From Paenibacillus aceti (GTDB lineage: Bacteria; Bacillota; Bacilli; Paenibacillales; Paenibacillaceae): a stretch of 51,054 nucleotides of DNA. The stretch is taken from positions 779,707-830,760 of the forward strand of contig NZ_KZ987724.1 of assembly GCF_003614185.1 (NCBI RefSeq), read 5' to 3'. Numbering within the stretch: the first letter of the stretch is position 1; the number at the start of each line of letters is the position of its first letter. The position numbers and the translations under genes are program-made. Positions 44,547 to 51,054 of this stretch are shown one piece after another. Under the pieces are notes generated by a model that worked only from the letters and a program-made list of their open reading frames with translations, was not told the origin of the DNA and did not search any database.

Positions 44547-45173
44547 TTGTCATTAAGTGATCCGTGGTTCTACATCGTGCTCCTTGGATTGGCAGCGCTC
44601 GTATATGCCCTGTTTCTTCCCGAGCGGAAATCGGCTGCGCAGGCGAAGGCTGGTGCGAATCATGAGTTGGAAGCAACCTTAGAGCATTTTATGTCAGATA
44701 TCGAACAAGAGAATAACGAACTCATTGAGCTTGTATCGCAAATGAAGCAGGATTTTGTCTCTAAGCAGCTGGCGCAGCAGGAGCAGATTGCGGAACTAAG
44801 ACAGCGGGTCATTGGGATAGAGCAATCAGCTCGGGAGTTTCATCCTTCGACGGGACAAGTTGATGTCCCGGCTTCCAGCGCAGAGGCGCCCCCAGCTGCC
44901 CCTGTTCAGACGCTCCCGGCTGAAGATGTACAGGTTCAGTGGGATGATGCGGCGAATGAGGCGGCTGTGGCACAGGAGCTTGCTCCAGAGTCGGAGCCGA
45001 TCGTTGAAGTGGAGCCAGAGCCAGAAGTCTCTGAGACGGTGCGGGACCGTTATCCGCAGTTGTTCGAATTATACGCTAGAGGCAAATCGATGGATTCAAT
45101 CGCTAAATCCCTCGGTATTCCGCGTGGAGAGGTTCAGCTTATTCTCCAGCTAGCCAAGAGGGAGGAAGCCTGA
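44547..45173 (+). CDS. swrB: SwrB-like membrane protein (YlxL-like)
   Basis: 208 residues from TTG 44547, with AAAGGTGAGG upstream. One N-terminal membrane helix (about 7-25), a Gln/Glu coiled coil (about 40-100), a Pro/Glu-rich linker and a C-terminal helix-turn-helix-like segment (YPQLFELYARGKSMDSIAKSLGIPRGEVQLILQLA) match the layout of B. subtilis SwrB. SwrB follows sigD there and promotes assembly of the basal body and export gate. Sequence similarity outside the C-terminus is low, so the name is given by layout and position. Confidence 0.72.
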   Translation: MSLSDPWFYIVLLGLAALVYALFLPERKSAAQAKAGANHELEATLEHFMSDIEQENNELIELVSQMKQDFVSKQLAQQEQIAELRQRVIGIEQSAREFHPSTGQVDVPASSAEAPPAAPVQTLPAEDVQVQWDDAANEAAVAQELAPESEPIVEVEPEPEVSETVRDRYPQLFELYARGKSMDSIAKSLGIPRGEVQLILQLAKREEA

Positions 45174-45796
45174 TGTTCAAGAATCGTCATTTCATGATGG
45201 GACTTGGGATTGGCCTGATTGTCGGAGCACTGCTGCTCCAGCTTATGACGTTCTCCCAGGGCGGCAGCAAGAAGCTATGGACGAAGGAACAGGTTGAACA
45301 GGCAGCCGAGCTGCTCAATCTGAAGGTCGTCGAGCATGATCAGGAGCTGCTTACAGAAGAAGAATGGGAAGCGAAGTCTGCGCAGACAGGACAAGCTGAA
45401 GATGCTGATCAGGCATCGAAGCCGGGGACTGATCCTGAGGCAGAGAAGGCGGAGGCTCCTGCCGAGCCGGAGACTCCTGCTGCTCCAGCTGCGGGGGGAG
45501 ACCAGGCGGGCGATGTCTCCAAGACAGCTGAGCCTAAGAAGCCCGAGACGGACAGCCCCAAGGAGCCAGACAAACCGGAGGCCGCTGAAGTACAGTATAA
45601 GATTACTTATGGAAATACATTGACCAATGTCGCTGACGGGCTCTATAAAAAGGGGGTTATCGATGATAAGGAAGGGTTCCTTAAGAAAGCCAGGGCGCGC
45701 AAAATCAACGCTAAAATACGTACTGGCACCTATTCCTTCCAGGTTGGAGAGGATTATGATTCGATTATCGATAAGATCATCGCTCCTAAAAAGTGA
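45173..45796 (+). CDS. Membrane-anchored protein with MltG/YceG-like C-terminal segment
   Basis: 207 residues; the ATG overlaps the upstream stop by one base. An N-terminal membrane helix (about 8-28) is followed by a Pro/Ala/Glu/Lys-rich stretch (about 60-135). The C-terminal region (YGNTLTNVADGLYKKGVIDDKEGFLKKARARKINAKIRTGTYSFQVGEDYDSIIDKI) resembles the LysM-like part of MltG/YceG that precedes the lytic transglycosylase core. The catalytic domain is missing, so no enzyme activity is expected. Peptidoglycan association is inferred. It is the last gene before a terminator. Confidence 0.75.
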   Translation: MFKNRHFMMGLGIGLIVGALLLQLMTFSQGGSKKLWTKEQVEQAAELLNLKVVEHDQELLTEEEWEAKSAQTGQAEDADQASKPGTDPEAEKAEAPAEPETPAAPAAGGDQAGDVSKTAEPKKPETDSPKEPDKPEAAEVQYKITYGNTLTNVADGLYKKGVIDDKEGFLKKARARKINAKIRTGTYSFQVGEDYDSIIDKIIAPKK

Positions 45797-45828
45797 CAAC
45801 CCTAAAGTCAATCATTCTATTTATTGAA

Positions 45829-45856
45829 GAAGCTCCTGAATGTAGGGAGCTTTTTG
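45829..45856 (+). terminator. Rho-independent terminator ending the fla/che operon
   Basis: AAGCTCC (45830-45836) pairs with GGAGCTT (45846-45852) around an 9-base loop, followed by a T-run. This is the first clear terminator after hslU, about 32 kb upstream. Confidence 0.85.
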
Positions 45857-45895
45857 CATGAAGTGCATTTTTTCGAGAAAAGCTGCAGCGATTTG

Positions 45896-45924
45896 TTGCA
45901 TCCACATTTTACTTATGGTATATT
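45896..45924 (+). promoter_or_regulatory. Sigma-A promoter for rpsB
   Basis: TTGCAT (45896-45901), a 17-bp spacer and TATATT (45919-45924), with a TGG extension just before the -10. Transcription should start near 45931, giving a leader of about 130 nt. Confidence 0.7.
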
Positions 45925-45968
45925 AATTGACGGTGTTATAACGCACGCTGACTGATTTCGCGAAGGGT

Positions 45969-45999
45969 GCTCCTATCATGGGTACAACTCATGGGGAGT
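45969..45999 (+). promoter_or_regulatory. Stem-loop in the rpsB leader
   Basis: ATGGGT and ACTCAT form a 6-bp stem around ACA, enclosed by GCTCC paired with GGGAGT. It lies 65 nt before the rpsB start. It may be a site for autogenous control by S2, but I cannot match it to a named leader motif. Confidence 0.45.
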
Positions 46000-46063
46000 C
46001 TTGGCGGGAAATGACGTTGGCGGAGGAAGCATCAAAAAAACCAAACTTAGGAGGTGCGTGAAG

Positions 46064-46762
46064 ATGGCAGTAATCTCCATGAAACAACTGCTTGAAGCAG
46101 GGGTACACTTCGGACACCAAACACGTCGTTGGAATCCGAAAATGGACAAATATATCTTCACTGAAAGAAACGGAATTTACATCATTGACTTGCAAAAGAC
46201 AGTCAAGAAAGTGGAAGAGGCTTATAACTTCGTTAAGGGCATCGCTGGTGAGAACGGAACAATCCTGTTCGTAGGTACTAAGAAGCAAGCTCAAGACTCT
46301 GTTAAAGAAGAAGCTGAACGCGCTGGTCAATTCTACATTAACCAACGTTGGCTCGGCGGAACTCTGACCAACTTCCAAACGATTCAAAAGCGGATCGACC
46401 GCTTGAAACTGCTTGAAACTTGGGAAGAAGACGGAACTTTCACTGTATTGCCTAAGAAGGAAGTTATAATCCTTCGCAAAGAGAAAGATCGTCTTGAGAA
46501 ATTCCTCGGCGGGATCAAGAACATGAAGGGCTTGCCTAGCGCGCTGTTCATCATCGATCCTCGCAAAGAGCGTATCGCTGTTGCTGAAGCTCGTAAACTC
46601 GGTATCCCAATCGTAGGTATCGTTGATACAAACTGCGATCCGGACGAAATCGATTATGTAATTCCTGGTAACGACGATGCGATCCGTGCAGTTAAATTGC
46701 TTACTAGCAAAATGGCTGACGCTGTTATCGAAGCTAACCAAGGCGAAGAGACTACAGCTTAA
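46064..46762 (+). CDS. rpsB: 30S ribosomal protein S2
   Basis: 232 residues: [64 protein letters not shown] and [34 protein letters not shown] are diagnostic. GGAGGTG 8 nt upstream fixes ATG 46064; the in-frame extension to 46001 is leader sequence. The gene has its own promoter and is followed by a terminator before tsf. Codon choice is of the highly expressed type. Confidence 0.99.
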   Translation: MAVISMKQLLEAGVHFGHQTRRWNPKMDKYIFTERNGIYIIDLQKTVKKVEEAYNFVKGIAGENGTILFVGTKKQAQDSVKEEAERAGQFYINQRWLGGTLTNFQTIQKRIDRLKLLETWEEDGTFTVLPKKEVIILRKEKDRLEKFLGGIKNMKGLPSALFIIDPRKERIAVAEARKLGIPIVGIVDTNCDPDEIDYVIPGNDDAIRAVKLLTSKMADAVIEANQGEETTA

Positions 46763-46795
46763 TTCAGCTTTTATAGGGAAATGATAAATTAAATG

Positions 46796-46841
46796 AAAAA
46801 GGGTGGTTAGTAGGTGTTAAACCTCTCGCTACCCTTTTTTT
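46796..46841 (+). terminator. Rho-independent terminator/attenuator between rpsB and tsf
   Basis: AAAAAGGGT (46796-46804) pairs with ACCCTTTTT (46831-46839), with an inner AGGT/ACCT hairpin, and the T-run continues. No obvious promoter lies between it and tsf, so partial read-through would set the S2:EF-Ts ratio. Confidence 0.8.
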
Positions 46842-46894
46842 AAAGGAAGCTTTATCAAACTATCTGCTTAAATCGATATGGAGGGTAATAAACA

Positions 46895-47545
46895 ATGGCT
46901 GTTGATGCAAAATTGGTAAAAGAACTACGTGAAAAAACTGGCGCAGGGATGTTGGATTGTAAAAAAGCTTTGGAAGAAGCGAATAATGATCTGACGAAAG
47001 CAATTGAATTGCTTCGTGAAAAAGGTCTGGCTGCTGCTGCTAACAAAGCAGGCCGTATCGCTACCGAAGGTGTTGTAGAATCCTACATCCATGCTGGCGG
47101 ACGTATCGGTGTATTGGTTGAAATTAACTGCGAAACTGACTTCGTAGCTAAGACCGATCAATTCAAGGAATTTGCTCGTGACATTGCTATGCATATCGCA
47201 GCGATGAGCCCTCGCTATGTTCGTCGTGAAGAAGTACCTCAAGAAGAAATCGAGAAGGAAAAGGAAATCCTGCGAGCCCAAGCCTTGAACGAAGGCAAGC
47301 CTGAGAAGATCGTTGATAAAATGGTTGAAGGCCGCATTAACAAATACTACGAAGAGTTCTGCCTGCTTGAGCAAACTTTCGTTAAAGACCCAGACAAGAC
47401 GATCGCTAACCTCGTAAGCGAGAAGATCAGCACGATCGGCGAGAACATCTCGATCCGTCGTTTCGTTCGCTATGAGCTTGGAGAAGGTCTGGAGAAAAAA
47501 GTGGATAACTTCGTAGAAGAAGTTATGGCTCAAGTTAAGAACTAA
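46895..47545 (+). CDS. tsf: Elongation factor Ts
   Basis: 216 residues, the short Firmicutes form. It exchanges GDP for GTP on EF-Tu. [23 protein letters not shown] at the N-terminus and [19 protein letters not shown] are the two signatures. GGAGGG precedes the ATG. A terminator follows 45 bp after the stop. Confidence 0.99.
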   Translation: MAVDAKLVKELREKTGAGMLDCKKALEEANNDLTKAIELLREKGLAAAANKAGRIATEGVVESYIHAGGRIGVLVEINCETDFVAKTDQFKEFARDIAMHIAAMSPRYVRREEVPQEEIEKEKEILRAQALNEGKPEKIVDKMVEGRINKYYEEFCLLEQTFVKDPDKTIANLVSEKISTIGENISIRRFVRYELGEGLEKKVDNFVEEVMAQVKN

Positions 47546-47589
47546 ATTAACGCATCGTTGCATCGTATAGTATAATCGAATTACATTAC

Positions 47590-47621
47590 AAAAGTGGGAA
47601 CACACGGTGTTCCTTCTTTTA
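47590..47621 (+). terminator. Rho-independent terminator after tsf
   Basis: GGAACA (47597-47602) pairs with TGTTCC (47608-47613), flanked by AAG/CTT pairing, followed by TTCTTTT. Confidence 0.75.
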
Positions 47622-47765
47622 TAACATCAGATCAGGATGGAATCCAAAAGGGTATTTCCGTATACACAAAACGGTTATATCGTTTGGCTTGACCTAAGCC
47701 CTGCGTGAGAGCGCGTATATATCCTTTGAGCTGAGTGTGGACAGGGTATATACGATGCCTCATGA

Positions 47766-48517
<752 letters not shown>

Positions 48518-48518
<1 letters not shown>

Positions 48519-49072
48519 TGCCAGGAACGATCAAGAAGCATGCTGAAGAACGCATGGAAAAGGCCATTCAGGCGCTGAAAAGAGATCTTGCTACTCTACG
48601 CGCAGGCCGAGCAACTCCAGCGTTGCTAGACCGCATTCAAGTAGAATATTACGGGTCGCTGACTCCGCTGAACCAATTGGCTAACATCAATACGCCGGAT
48701 TCCCGTACCTTGATGATCCAGCCTTGGGATAAATCATCATTGTCCGACATCGAACGGGCGATCATGAAATCGGATTTGGGCTTAACGCCTGCTAATGATG
48801 GCACCAACATCCGGTTGTCGATTCCGCCGCTGACCGAGGAACGCCGGGTTGAGCTGGTGAAGATGACCAAGAAGTACGGGGAAGAATCCAAAGTCGCCAT
48901 CCGCAATATTCGCCGCGATGCTAATGATGACATTAAGAAACTTGAAAAAACGGACATTTCCGAGGATGAATCTCGTAGACATCAGGATGACATTCAAAAA
49001 ATGACTGATAAATATATCGCGGAAGTGGACAGAGTGCTTGCAGCTAAAGAAAAAGAGATCATGGAAGTTTAA
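48518..49072 (+). CDS. frr: Ribosome recycling factor
   Basis: 184 residues, the conserved RRF length. [39 protein letters not shown], the PLNQLANI segment and the C-terminal helices [23 protein letters not shown] are typical. It splits post-termination ribosomes with EF-G. Translation is coupled to pyrH through TAATG. A terminator starts immediately after the stop. Confidence 0.99.
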
Positions 49073-49120
49073 GAGACGAAAAGCGGCCCCTCCAATTACG
49101 GTGGGGTTTTGTCTCTTTTT
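49073..49120 (+). terminator. Rho-independent terminator between frr and uppS
   Basis: AAGAGAC and GTCTCTT close an outer stem, CCCC/GGGG form part of an inner one, and five T follow. The uppS ribosome site (GGAGG) begins 12 nt later, so this may act as an attenuator for uppS-cdsA. Confidence 0.75.
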
Positions 49121-49143
49121 CATCACCTACTGGAGGAAAAGAA

Positions 49144-49932
49144 ATGATCAAGCTATTTCAATCCTGGTGGAAAAAAGGGGATAGACCCGCGTCATCTGAG
49201 AATCTGTCTGTTGCAGATCTCTTAGAGAACAATATTCCCGAGCACGTTGCGATCATTATGGATGGTAACGGGCGCTGGGCGCGTAAACGGGGAATGCCGC
49301 GGAATATGGGCCACCGTAGCGGGATGAAGGCTGTAAAACGGGCTACCATAGCAGCCGATGAATTAGGCATATCTGTCTTGACGCTATATGCGTTCTCTAC
49401 AGAGAATTGGAAACGTCCTAAGGAAGAAGTAGACTATCTGATGGCTATTCCACAAGAGTTTCTGGCTTTGGAATTGGATGAACTAGTGCAGAAGAATGTA
49501 CGAATCCGTATGATGGGCTATACGAAGGAGCTTCCTGATCATACGATCGCTGCGATGAAGGAAGCGATTGAGAGGACCAAGAATAACACAGGACTTATTT
49601 TGAACTTCGCTCTGAATTACGGGAGTAGACGAGAAATTACAGAGAGTGTGAAGGAGCTTGCCCACAGTGTGCAGGCAGGTGAAATCTCTGCTGAGGATAT
49701 CACTGAAGAGATGATTCAGTCCAGGCTGTTGTCTTCCGGTCTGCCGGACCCGGATCTATTGATCCGGACGAGCGGAGAGCTTAGACTTAGCAATTTCATG
49801 CTGTGGCAGACCGCCTATAGTGAGCTATGGTTCACGGATTTGTATTGGCCTGATTTCGGACGTGAGCATTTATTCGCTGCAGTAGCAGAATTTCAACGGC
49901 GAACACGCCGGTACGGCGGGTTATCCAAGTGA
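49144..49932 (+). CDS. uppS: Undecaprenyl diphosphate synthase (cis-prenyltransferase)
   Basis: 262 residues. It condenses isopentenyl diphosphate onto farnesyl diphosphate to make the C55 lipid carrier for peptidoglycan. HVAIIMDGNGRWARKRG contains the catalytic Asp40; GHRSGMKAVKR, LTLYAFSTENWKRP and DLLIRTSGELRLSNFMLWQTAYSE are the other signatures. GGAGG 9 nt upstream supports the ATG. cdsA follows after 19 bp. Confidence 0.98.
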   Translation: MIKLFQSWWKKGDRPASSENLSVADLLENNIPEHVAIIMDGNGRWARKRGMPRNMGHRSGMKAVKRATIAADELGISVLTLYAFSTENWKRPKEEVDYLMAIPQEFLALELDELVQKNVRIRMMGYTKELPDHTIAAMKEAIERTKNNTGLILNFALNYGSRREITESVKELAHSVQAGEISAEDITEEMIQSRLLSSGLPDPDLLIRTSGELRLSNFMLWQTAYSELWFTDLYWPDFGREHLFAAVAEFQRRTRRYGGLSK

Positions 49933-49951
49933 AGAGGGGTGGTGCAGACCA

Positions 49952-50752
49952 GTGAAACAACGATTGATCACGGGAATTGTAGCGGGAGGCTTCTTCCTCG
50001 GGCTTTGCTTGCTCGGCGGAATTAGTTTTCATCTATTAATTTTGCTCATGGCCTTGATTGGTTTCTATGAGTTTGTACGAATGATACAGTTGCCTTCTTT
50101 CAGTGTGCCTGCCATACTAGGCTATCTGGGTGTACTCTATGCCCTTTTCCCATGGGGACCGCTCGGGCTCGAGATGCCTTGGGAGCTGATGCGCGTATTT
50201 GCTCTGCTGATGCTATTATTGCTGGTCGTTACGGTGATCACGAAGAATGAGATTCCGATCGCTACGGTGTCCTTACTGTTCTTGGGAATGGTGTATATCG
50301 GCATCGGTTTCTCTTCGATCGTAGCAACCCGAAATACGCAGGATGGTCAAGGCTTGTTCTGGACCTTCCTGCTGCTGATTTCGATCTGGAGCAGTGATGC
50401 CGGGGCTTATTTTGTCGGACGCAGATTTGGGAAGAACAAGCTCTGGCCAGCGATCAGCCCGAACAAGACGGTGGAAGGAGCGATCGGCGGCATCGTGTTA
50501 TCGGTGCTGGCTGCCGTTATTTTCGCACTTGCTTCCGGAGGGTTGCTGTCGGTTGGACGAGCTATCGCTTTGGGAATTATAGCGGCTGTGGTCGGACAGA
50601 TGGGGGACTTGATTCAATCGGCTTATAAGCGGGCTTATGGAATCAAGGATTCCGGTACGATTTTACCGGGACATGGGGGCATTCTTGATCGGTGTGATAG
50701 TTGGGTTGCAGTATTTCCGTTCATACATATCCTCCTCCTCCTCCCCTACTAG
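49952..50752 (+). CDS. cdsA: Phosphatidate cytidylyltransferase (CDP-diglyceride synthase)
   Basis: 266 residues from GTG, with GAGGGGTGG upstream. A polytopic membrane enzyme (about seven or eight helices) making CDP-diacylglycerol from CTP and phosphatidate. The C-terminal signature SAYKRAYGIKDSGTILPGHGG followed by ILDRCDS is intact, and the protein ends normally at LLLPY. Only 5 bp separate the stop from the first inverted-repeat element. In Bacillus the next gene would be dxr. Confidence 0.96.
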   Translation: MKQRLITGIVAGGFFLGLCLLGGISFHLLILLMALIGFYEFVRMIQLPSFSVPAILGYLGVLYALFPWGPLGLEMPWELMRVFALLMLLLLVVTVITKNEIPIATVSLLFLGMVYIGIGFSSIVATRNTQDGQGLFWTFLLLISIWSSDAGAYFVGRRFGKNKLWPAISPNKTVEGAIGGIVLSVLAAVIFALASGGLLSVGRAIALGIIAAVVGQMGDLIQSAYKRAYGIKDSGTILPGHGGILDRCDSWVAVFPFIHILLLLPY

Positions 50753-50757
50753 AGGAA

Positions 50758-50926
50758 GTTCAATGAGTACCTTTTGATCACGAGGAATATTCTTAAGGAG
50801 CGGATTCGACATCGAATCTTGAATTCAGCCGGGCCTTCCGGTGCTCACGTACCCAAAACGTACGCTCCGCTTCCTCAGACCCTGCTTCATCCAACCTTCT
50901 CGGTGCTGAAAAGTCACTCATTGAAC
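50758..50926. repeat. 169-bp MITE-like element, copy 1
   Basis: The ends are inverted repeats: GTTCAATGAGT followed by NNCTTTT on the left, and its complement AAAAGTCACTCATTGAAC on the right (16 of 18 positions pair). Inside is a perfect 7-bp hairpin GATTCGA-CA-TCGAATC (50803-50818) and an imperfect GTAC-containing palindrome near 50850. No transposase is encoded, and the open frame across it (50774-50962) is spurious. Size and ends suggest a miniature inverted-repeat element. Confidence 0.75.
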
Positions 50927-50942
50927 CTAGATTGGAAGGGAA

Positions 50943-51054
50943 GTTCAATGAGTACCTTTTGATCACGAGGATTATTCTTAAGGAGCGGATTCGACATCGA
51001 ATCTTGAATTCAGCCGGGCCTTCCGGTGCTCACGTACCCAAAACGTACGCTCCG
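50943..51054. repeat. MITE-like element, copy 2 (cut by window end)
   Basis: It repeats copy 1 with a period of 185 bp; I see one substitution (GAGGATTATT against GAGGAATATT) over the 112 bases present. The 16-bp spacer between copies starts with CTAG, as does the sequence before copy 1. The right end lies beyond the window. Confidence 0.8.

Noticed and set aside
45275-45811. 178-residue minus-strand open frame opposite the MltG-like gene
   Set aside because: Leu/Arg/Ser-rich antisense of a Lys/Glu/Pro-rich gene; overlaps the operon 3' end with no promoter or ribosome site.
46001-46063. N-terminal extension of ribosomal protein S2
   Set aside because: GGAGGTG directly serves ATG 46064, and the extension lies in the structured mRNA leader.
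45896-46063. T-box or other amino-acid riboswitch before rpsB
   Set aside because: No T-box bulge sequence, specifier loop or antiterminator is visible, and the leader is too short.
50650-50752. cdsA truncated by the repeat element
   Set aside because: The CDP-alcohol signature is complete, and the protein ends at a length and sequence normal for the family, 5 bp before the element.
50774-50962. 62-residue open frame behind cdsA
   Set aside because: It lies entirely in the inverted-repeat element and its spacer, has no ribosome site, and its sequence simply reads through the repeat.

Overview
The window is chromosomal core DNA of a low-to-moderate G+C Gram-positive bacterium, most likely Paenibacillus or a close relative. 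The basis is gene order: ylqG-ylqH, sucCD, dprA, topA, trmFO, hslVU, one long fla/che operon ending at sigD, then rpsB-tsf-pyrH-frr-uppS-cdsA. This is the Bacillus subtilis order with Paenibacillus-type additions. Shine-Dalgarno sites are strong, and about a quarter of genes start at TTG or GTG. No tRNA, rRNA, complete insertion sequence, prophage or CRISPR array was seen.

Layout. 1-1007: end of a FliK-like gene (ylqG) and an FlhB-C-terminus-like gene (ylqH). 1008-1794: a non-coding stretch packed with degenerate repeats in a roughly 50-bp register. 1795-3815: yraN and comM, convergent. 3816-4389: divergent control region for comM and sucCD. 4390-13671: sucC, sucD, dprA, topA, trmFO, hslV, hslU. 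The xerC and codY genes that accompany these in B. subtilis are absent here; a second repeat array lies where xerC would be. 13672-14061: terminator and upstream region of the flagellar operon.

14062-45796 is a nearly gap-free operon of 38 genes. It encodes rod, MS-ring, switch, export gate and ATPase, hook and hook-length control proteins, the FlhF/FlhG placement pair, and a full Bacillus-type chemotaxis core (CheY, B, A, W, C, D, plus the FliY phosphatase). It ends with SigD, a DUF342/FapA protein and several small poorly known membrane or hydrophilic proteins. Many genes overlap by 4-11 nt, which suggests translational coupling. Two hairpins without U-tracts flank the hook gene.

45797-50752 carries translation and envelope genes: rpsB with its own promoter, structured leader and a terminator before tsf, then tsf, pyrH, frr, uppS and cdsA. 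From 50758 to the window end are one complete and one cut-off copy of a 169-bp element with terminal inverted repeats, a MITE-like dispersed repeat.

Most of the window is ordinary conserved machinery. The least explained parts are the two repeat arrays sharing a 51/61/51-bp spacing, the tandem inverted-repeat element after cdsA, the ylqG-ylqH pair that mimics FliK and cleaved FlhB, and the accessory proteins around sigD.
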